Source: Poecilobothrus nobilitatus (taxonomy: Eukaryota > Arthropoda > Insecta > Diptera > Dolichopodidae). Taken from it: a DNA stretch of 64,000 bases. The stretch is taken from contig OX352772.1 of assembly GCA_947095535.1 (NCBI GenBank), positions 226,813,151 through 226,877,150 of the forward strand, written 5' to 3'. The position numbers and the translations under genes are program-made. Positions 59,058 through 64,000 of the stretch are shown here, piece by piece; within the stretch, counting starts at the first letter, position 1; each line of letters begins with the position of its first letter. The notes under the pieces were generated by a model that saw nothing but the letters and a program-made list of their open reading frames with translations, did not search any database and had not been told where the DNA came from.

Positions 59058-59330
59058 TTATGGGATTTGATGTTGCTGTAGTTGCTCTAGTTGTAGTTGC
59101 TGTTGTTGCGGTTGTTGCTGTTGTTGTGGTTGTTGCTGTTGTTGTTGATGATGATGCTGTTGATGTAGTTGTTTTTGTTGTTGTTGTTGATGAAGATGAG
59201 TAGAAGCATCATCTTGATTTTTCGCCTTTCTCCTTTTCGCAGGAAGACGCACTGCTGTACTAGTAGTAGCAGTTGTAGCAGTTGCAGCCTCTTCTGCAGT
59301 CATGAAGAAGTTTAAATATTCCTGTGCCAT
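59058..59330 (-). CDS. Glutamine- and histidine-rich protein of Polinton 2
   Basis: Intact 90-residue frame from ATG 59330: MAQEYLNFFMTAEEAATATT, then VRLPAKRRKAKNQDD with a nuclear-signal-like KRRK, then CAA/CAG-driven Gln, His and Pro repeats. The repeat part is low-complexity, but the N-terminus and basic patch look like a real gene start. In this AT-rich setting the GC content stands out. Possible nuclear regulator of the element; not recognised. Confidence 0.5.
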   Translation of the reverse strand: MAQEYLNFFMTAEEAATATTATTSTAVRLPAKRRKAKNQDDASTHLHQQQQQKQLHQQHHHQQQQQQPQQQQQPQQQQLQLEQLQQHQIP

Positions 59331-59619
59331 ATCTTGCTTGTTCGCAATTAAACTGATATTTTTTGTATAAAATCCCGATGTATTTATACTAATTAAAATG
59401 TATTGAAGATAAATTTTGATTGCTTTTTCTTTTTCAATTCTTTCTATGTTAAGATAGGATTAAGATGGGATTCTGGTTAAACAACAATAATTTATTAAAC
59501 CGACCTTTGATTACAATGTAATTGTTCATTTAACAGAGTGAATCTGTATTAAAAATTTAATATTATTCTGTTATTCAAACATTTAACATCTAAAATTCGT
59601 ATAAAGAAAATATCGAAAA
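59331..59619. other. Divergent intergenic region upstream of polymerase gene
   Basis: About 290 bp between the start of the Gln-rich gene (minus) and the polymerase reading (plus). AT-rich, probably regulatory, with no defined motif visible. Confidence 0.35.
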
Positions 59620-62600
59620 AAATTATTTTACAAAAGTTTCTTACCGTAACTATAACACCTTATATAATCGAAAGTGAAAATTCGACATTTGTTAAACGTT
59701 TTAATATGAACGGGCACAAAATAAAATTTGTAATTAAATCCGAACTTGACAATAGACAACCAATTAGCTGGATTAAGGATCCTATACATCAAATAATCAA
59801 CATTGCTGTGAAAGATGTGAATTCCAGGGATAAGATTGGGTAAATATTTTGTGGAGAGAGTTTTGAACATCAAGGTCCTGCGTATCTCAGTTTTAGATCC
59901 GCTCATGAACTAAAATTTAGCGACGTTTGGGATGTAATTTGTAATGTTTGCCAAAGTAATTCTGAAGGTAGTTATTTATAATACATTTTTGGCTTCAATT
60001 ATTATAAACTATTTTTATTTTACGTCTACAGGTTTAAGTACAAACACTTTTTGTTTAACAGTTACCCATGTTAAATTACCCATTGGTAAAGGTAGAAGTA
60101 ATAAATATTCAAATTTTAATGAGGAATGCTTAAAAAGGAGAGGAATAATAGAGGAATAAAAATTTAATGATTATGAAAAAATTCGAAAAAATATGGGAAA
60201 ACTTCAAACTTTAACAGCTTTAAAATTATTAGAAAAATCAAAAATAACAATTCCATCTGAAGGTTGCGGAATTCGTGAATTGAATCAATTTCAAAACTTT
60301 TTACATAAACACAAGATTGGTGTATATAAATATGGAACAAGGGGTGCAGAAATAATATTAGAAGGATTGAATAATTTCTAATATCATAATAATCATTACA
60401 ATGTAATAACCTCACTAACAGCTGCTTTTTGCACATCATTTTATTGTGAAGAATGTCATATTCCGTATTCTAAGAAAAATGAACATAGATGTTCGAAAAG
60501 TTGCCCTTGCTGTCAAAACTCACCATGTTAAAAATATTTTATGTATGCAGTGTAATCGAACATTTCGTGGTCAAACATGTTTTGAAAGCCATAAGGCTTC
60601 CAGTTCAAAAAATAGAAGCATCTGTGAAGAAATTAGAAAATGCAAATCTTGTTTTAAAGTTCATAAAAGCAGTAGGACTCATATATGTGGAGAATATTTT
60701 TGTAAGATTTGCGATAATCATGTTCCTGAAAACCATAAATGCTTCATTCAGCAAGACAAAACAAAAGTAAATTTTGAAAATTGCATTTACGTATTTTATG
60801 ATTTAGAAACAAGACAAGAATAAATTAGCTCTACAAAAATAAAAGAACATGTTCCAAGTTTATGTGTGGCTCAGCTAAGATGCTTTAAATGTATTAACAT
60901 TGATTCTCTATACTTCTGTGGAAAATGTAAATTAAGAGAGAGAATTTTTAAAACGAAAAATGTGATAGAGGATTTCATGGAATTTATTTTAAAATTAAGA
61001 AAGGAATTCAAAAAGATTGTCATAATTGCTCATAATGGTCAGGCGTTTAACCATCAATTTATTTTGAATTATATACTCAATAAAACTGTACTTGAACCAA
61101 AGTTAATTATGCGAGGTACAAAAATTATAGTTATGATAATTGATAATATTAAATTTATAGATTCTATGAATTACTTTCCTATGGCCTTGGCAAAATTACC
61201 AAAAGCTTTTAATTTATCAATCAATTTGAAAAAGGGTTATTTTCCGCATCTATTTAATAAATTGGAAAATGAAAATTACATTGGCCCACTTCCAGCAATT
61301 AAATACTATAACTCTAATACTATGAAAGCAGATGAGCGTAATGAATTTTTAATGTGGTATGAACAAAATAGAAACTCAGAATTTAATATGGAGAAAGATA
61401 TTTTAGAATACTGTATAAATGATGTTGAAATTCTAACTAGAGCATGTCTGGTTTTCAGAAAATTTTTTATAGAAGAATGTCATGTGGAATCATTTGTAGA
61501 AGCTACAACAATAGCTTCAGCCTGTAATCTTGTATATAGAAGAAACTTTCTCAAATCGAATACTATAGGAATTATACCAAGAAAAGGATATAGGATGGTA
61601 GACAATCAGTCAAAACTTGCCATACAATGGCTTATTTGTGAAAAAGATTTGAGAAAAATTGATTTGAAATGTGCATTTAATGGAAAAGAAAAACAAATCG
61701 GAAATGTTAAAGTCGATGAATTTTGCGAAGAGACTAAAGAAATATTTGAATTTTACGGTTGCTATTATCATGGACATCCAAAATGTTTAACAAACCAGAG
61801 GGATATACCATTACATGATAACTCTGGCGATACTTTGAATCTCGATATTAAAAAACATTAATGAGATTTTATCAAATCAGAGTTTATCAAATCATGTGGA
61901 TATAAAGTTATTGAGATGTGGGAATGTGAATTGCGGGAGCTAATGAGACACAATGAAAATATGAGATATTTAGAATTCATTAATTAATTTAGTTCATTTA
62001 AATCCTCGTGATGCATTTTATGGCGGAAGAACGGGAAATACTTACACATATTATAAATGTAAACAAGGAGAAAAAATTAAATACATAGATGTATGTTCCT
62101 TATACCCATATGTTTGCAAACGAGGAAAATTTCCCATAAACCATCCTAAGATTTATGTAGGAGAAGATACTTGCTCTAAGTTAAACAGAATGACTATTGA
62201 CGGTATTATTAAATGTAAAATCTTACCACCAATAAATCTATTACACCCCGTGTTACCTGTCAAACAAAATAATAAATTGATGTTCTCACTATGTAGCACT
62301 TGTAGTGAACAAAAATATCAAGGAAAATATTGTGAACATACAGACGATAAAAGGGCATTAGTAGGAACTTGGGTCATTGATGAAATTAAAAAAGCAATTG
62401 AAAAAGGGTATAAACTTTTAAATATTTATGAAGTTTGGGAATACGAAACAGGAAAATATGACAATTGCAATGGTATTGATGGTTTATTCACTAAAATGAT
62501 GAATACATTTATAAAGATTAAACAAGAAGCTTCTGGGTGGTCAATAAAATGTCAAACTCAAAAAGAAAAGGAAGAATATATCGATAGTTTTTTTGATAAG

Positions 62601-63365
62601 GAAGAAATTAAATTAGAATACGATAAAGTAGTTAATAATCCTGGTTTAAGATCTTTTGCTAAGATTATTTTAAACTCATTCTGGCGAAAATTTGGGCAAA
62701 AAGAAAATTAACAACAAACCACCATTATAAATCAACCTTTTAAACTTTACGAGTTAATAACAAACCCCTCTGTAGAAGTATGTCACATATTTCCAGTAAA
62801 TGAAGAAAACATAGTGGCTAGCTGGAAGTATAAAGAAGAAGCAGCAACTTCTTTATCTACTGTCAACGTCAGTACCGCTGCTTATACAACAACATATGCT
62901 CGTCTTCAACTTTACAGTTATCTAGAGAAGCTAGATAGTAGAGTATTATATTATGACACCGATTCGGTGTTGTATATTAGTCGAGAAGGAGAATATGAAC
63001 CACAAACAGGAGAATTTATAGGAGACATGACAGATGAGTTAGAGTGTTATGGTATAGGGAGTTATATTACAGAATTTGTAAGTGGTGGTCTCAAGAACTA
63101 CGCCTACAAAATTTACTGTACAAAAGATAATACCGAAAAAATTGTTTGTAAAGTTAAAGGATTCTCTCTTAGTTATGAAGCTTCACTAAAAATTAATTTT
63201 AATAGCATAAAGGAAGCAGTTTTAAATTCATTGAATAGTACAGACACATACGTCATTTCAGAAAATATTCGTCGAAATAAAAATCACGATGTACTTACGA
63301 TTCCTGAAATAAAAAAATATCAACCAAAATCGGAAAAACGAAAATTTAATGAAGATTTTCTTTAA
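59620..63365 (+). pseudogene. Polinton 2 protein-primed DNA polymerase B
   Basis: Reading in several frames from about 59620. N-terminal part: GHKIKFVIKSELDNRQPISW, PAYLSFRSAHELKFSDVWDV, a candidate intron at 59968-60031, then TVTHVKLPIG. Next a zinc-finger region (FYCEECHIPYSKKNEHRC, HICGEYFCKICDNHVPENHK). Exonuclease: YVFYDLETRQE (motif I), IIAHNGQAFNHQFI (motif II, usual Asp is Asn) and LEYCINDVEI (motif III). Polymerase: YIDVCSLYPYVCKRGKFP (motif A), LNSFWRKFGQ (motif B, Gly to Arg) and VLYYDTDSVLYI (motif C). Frames break near 59840, 60160, 60820, 61860 and 62710, with a deletion near 60160. Inactive. Confidence 0.9.
59968..60031 (+). other. Candidate 64-bp spliceosomal intron in the polymerase gene
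   Basis: GTAGTT...TCTACAG. Joining CTGAAG and GTTTAAG across it keeps the frame and makes the two sides of a conserved N-terminal block contiguous (VCQSNSEG followed by LSTNTFCLT). Without splicing the frame hits a stop a few codons into the segment. The length is close to the 63-bp intron of the transposase at 40735-40797. Confidence 0.6.
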
Positions 63366-63369
63366 GTAG

Positions 63370-63430
63370 TTCTTTACCGTAGTCTTTAAGTAGTTCTTTA
63401 CCGTTCTTTATAAGTAGTTCTTTACCGTAT
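63370..63430 (+). repeat. Three-unit tandem repeat after the polymerase stop
   Basis: TTTAAGTAGTTCTTTACCGT and close variants occur three times (near 63365, 63385, 63409). It begins with the last codons and stop of the polymerase gene, so it arose by expansion there. The following 200 bp up to the terminal repeat hold no gene. Confidence 0.85.
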
Positions 63431-63635
63431 GGATATAATAGGAAAAAATCACGTGTTGATAAGTAAATCATTCAAATTTGTTTACATATTAATTTAAAAT
63501 TTTTAAAATCTTAACATCTGGTTATCGTAAAAAATTTTTCAACTTAGATTTAAATAAAAATATAATAATAAAAAATTTAATAAAAGATTTTTAACATAGA
63601 AATAAAAATGTCTTTTATTTTTATCCTGTTTACAA

Positions 63636-64000
63636 AATAGGTACCAAAAGCAATTAACTTCTTTTTGATTGTTATTATTTTTATTTTTTCATATCTTACA
63701 GCATAGAATGGAACGTAATAATAACAAAACAAAGTAAAATCGAAGATTTCAGGTTAATTTCTCAATCTTCTTATAGAACAGAAAAAAGAAATTCTACATA
63801 ACAGATGCACCTATAATTATATACTTTTTTTCTTTCTTTTGTTTTTATTTTTACTTTTTTACTGCATTCATAAATTTTAACATTGTTTAACTAACAGAGT
63901 TTAACTTAACAGAGTCAAACTAGTTTTAACAATTTATTTACACCAGGTAAACAGAAATTAGAAGAATGCAAAATATTTTTTAAGTTCATATGTACTTAGA
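63636..64000 (-). repeat. Right terminal inverted repeat of Polinton 2 (cut by window end)
   Basis: Matches the reverse complement of 52959-53312 from AATAGGTACCAAAAGCAATT up to the last base. One local difference is a small duplication near 63890-63920 (AACAGAGT repeated) absent on the left. Confidence 0.9.

Larger units (their letters stand above)
52959..64000. mobile_element. Polinton/Maverick element 2, adintovirus-like lineage, runs off the window
   Basis: Inverted repeats at 52959-53312 and 63636-64000 enclose exonuclease-like, ATPase, small core protein, capsid, protease, integrase and DNA polymerase B remnants. The capsid gene belongs to the family annotated as F54H12.2-like in arthropods. 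The distance between inner repeat edges is 10.3 kb, short for a Polinton, and internal deletions are visible (capsid N-terminus, part of the ATPase). Gene families, order and sequence differ from Polinton 1, so it is an independent lineage and not a duplicate. Confidence 0.87.

Noticed and set aside
59628..59906. Minus-strand frame of 92 codons
   Set aside because: Antisense to the N-terminus of the Polinton 2 polymerase, which has recognisable conserved text on the plus strand.
60164..60439. Minus-strand frame of 91 codons
   Set aside because: Antisense of the polymerase zinc-finger region; composition is that of a complementary AT-rich strand.
1..64000. Ordinary host protein-coding genes
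   Set aside because: I looked for multi-exon host genes outside the elements and found none supported. The only host-type domain, LITAF, lies within the Polinton borders.

Overview
This window is eukaryotic, AT-rich, and made almost wholly of transposable elements. I found no ordinary host gene. The organism is most likely an insect and, I infer, a fly. Several repeats share the DINE-1/INE-1 (Helentron-derived) plan known from Diptera: a TATACCCG-type subterminal inverted repeat, a TCCGTCCGTCCG block, a tandem-repeat core, and a 3' hairpin followed by a T-rich end. Introns inferred here are about 63 bp, which also suits an insect. Species cannot be read from this sequence.

Layout, left half. 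952-3960: a dead Jockey/CR1-type non-LTR retrotransposon. 4165-9767: a broken BEL/Pao retrotransposon, mostly on the minus strand, with a small plus-strand piece abutting it. 10267-17243: three DINE-like elements, one with a 306-bp minisatellite core and two near-identical 1.5-kb copies. 17430-19530: an ORF1-like fragment of a non-LTR element and the C-terminal part of a piggyBac transposase. 20974-25207: a 4.2-kb hAT element (ZMYM1-like transposase) with a perfect 8-bp target duplication.

Polinton 1 (25225-46178, about 21 kb) starts 9 bp after the hAT duplication. It has 334-bp terminal inverted repeats and an imperfect 6-bp target duplication. It carries the virus-like Polinton set: protein-primed DNA polymerase B, integrase with chromodomain-like tail, packaging ATPase, adenain-type protease, double jelly-roll major capsid, penton-like minor capsid and a fibre-like protein. 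It also holds less usual cargo: a parvovirus-type phospholipase A2, a LITAF-domain protein, a signal-peptide protein, and several unrecognised genes. It has been rearranged: an inverted block with 338-bp arms in the polymerase gene, a 700-bp gene duplicate dropped into the penton gene, and an apparently intact DDE transposon (40179-42990) in the integrase gene.

46185-51357 holds degenerate repeats, a tRNA-like SINE head and two more DINE-like elements on the minus strand. 51515-52335 is an isolated integrase remnant.

Polinton 2 (about 52959 to beyond 64000) has inverted repeats at 52959-53312 and 63636-64000, and the right one runs off the window. Its ATPase, capsid, protease and polymerase belong to another lineage, the F54H12.2-like/adintovirus-like type of arthropod genomes. 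It is decayed: an altered Walker A lysine, lost capsid N-terminus, stops and frameshifts. Both Polintons encode a diverged exonuclease-like protein and a small ARxxxW-type protein, so these accessory genes are shared across lineages.
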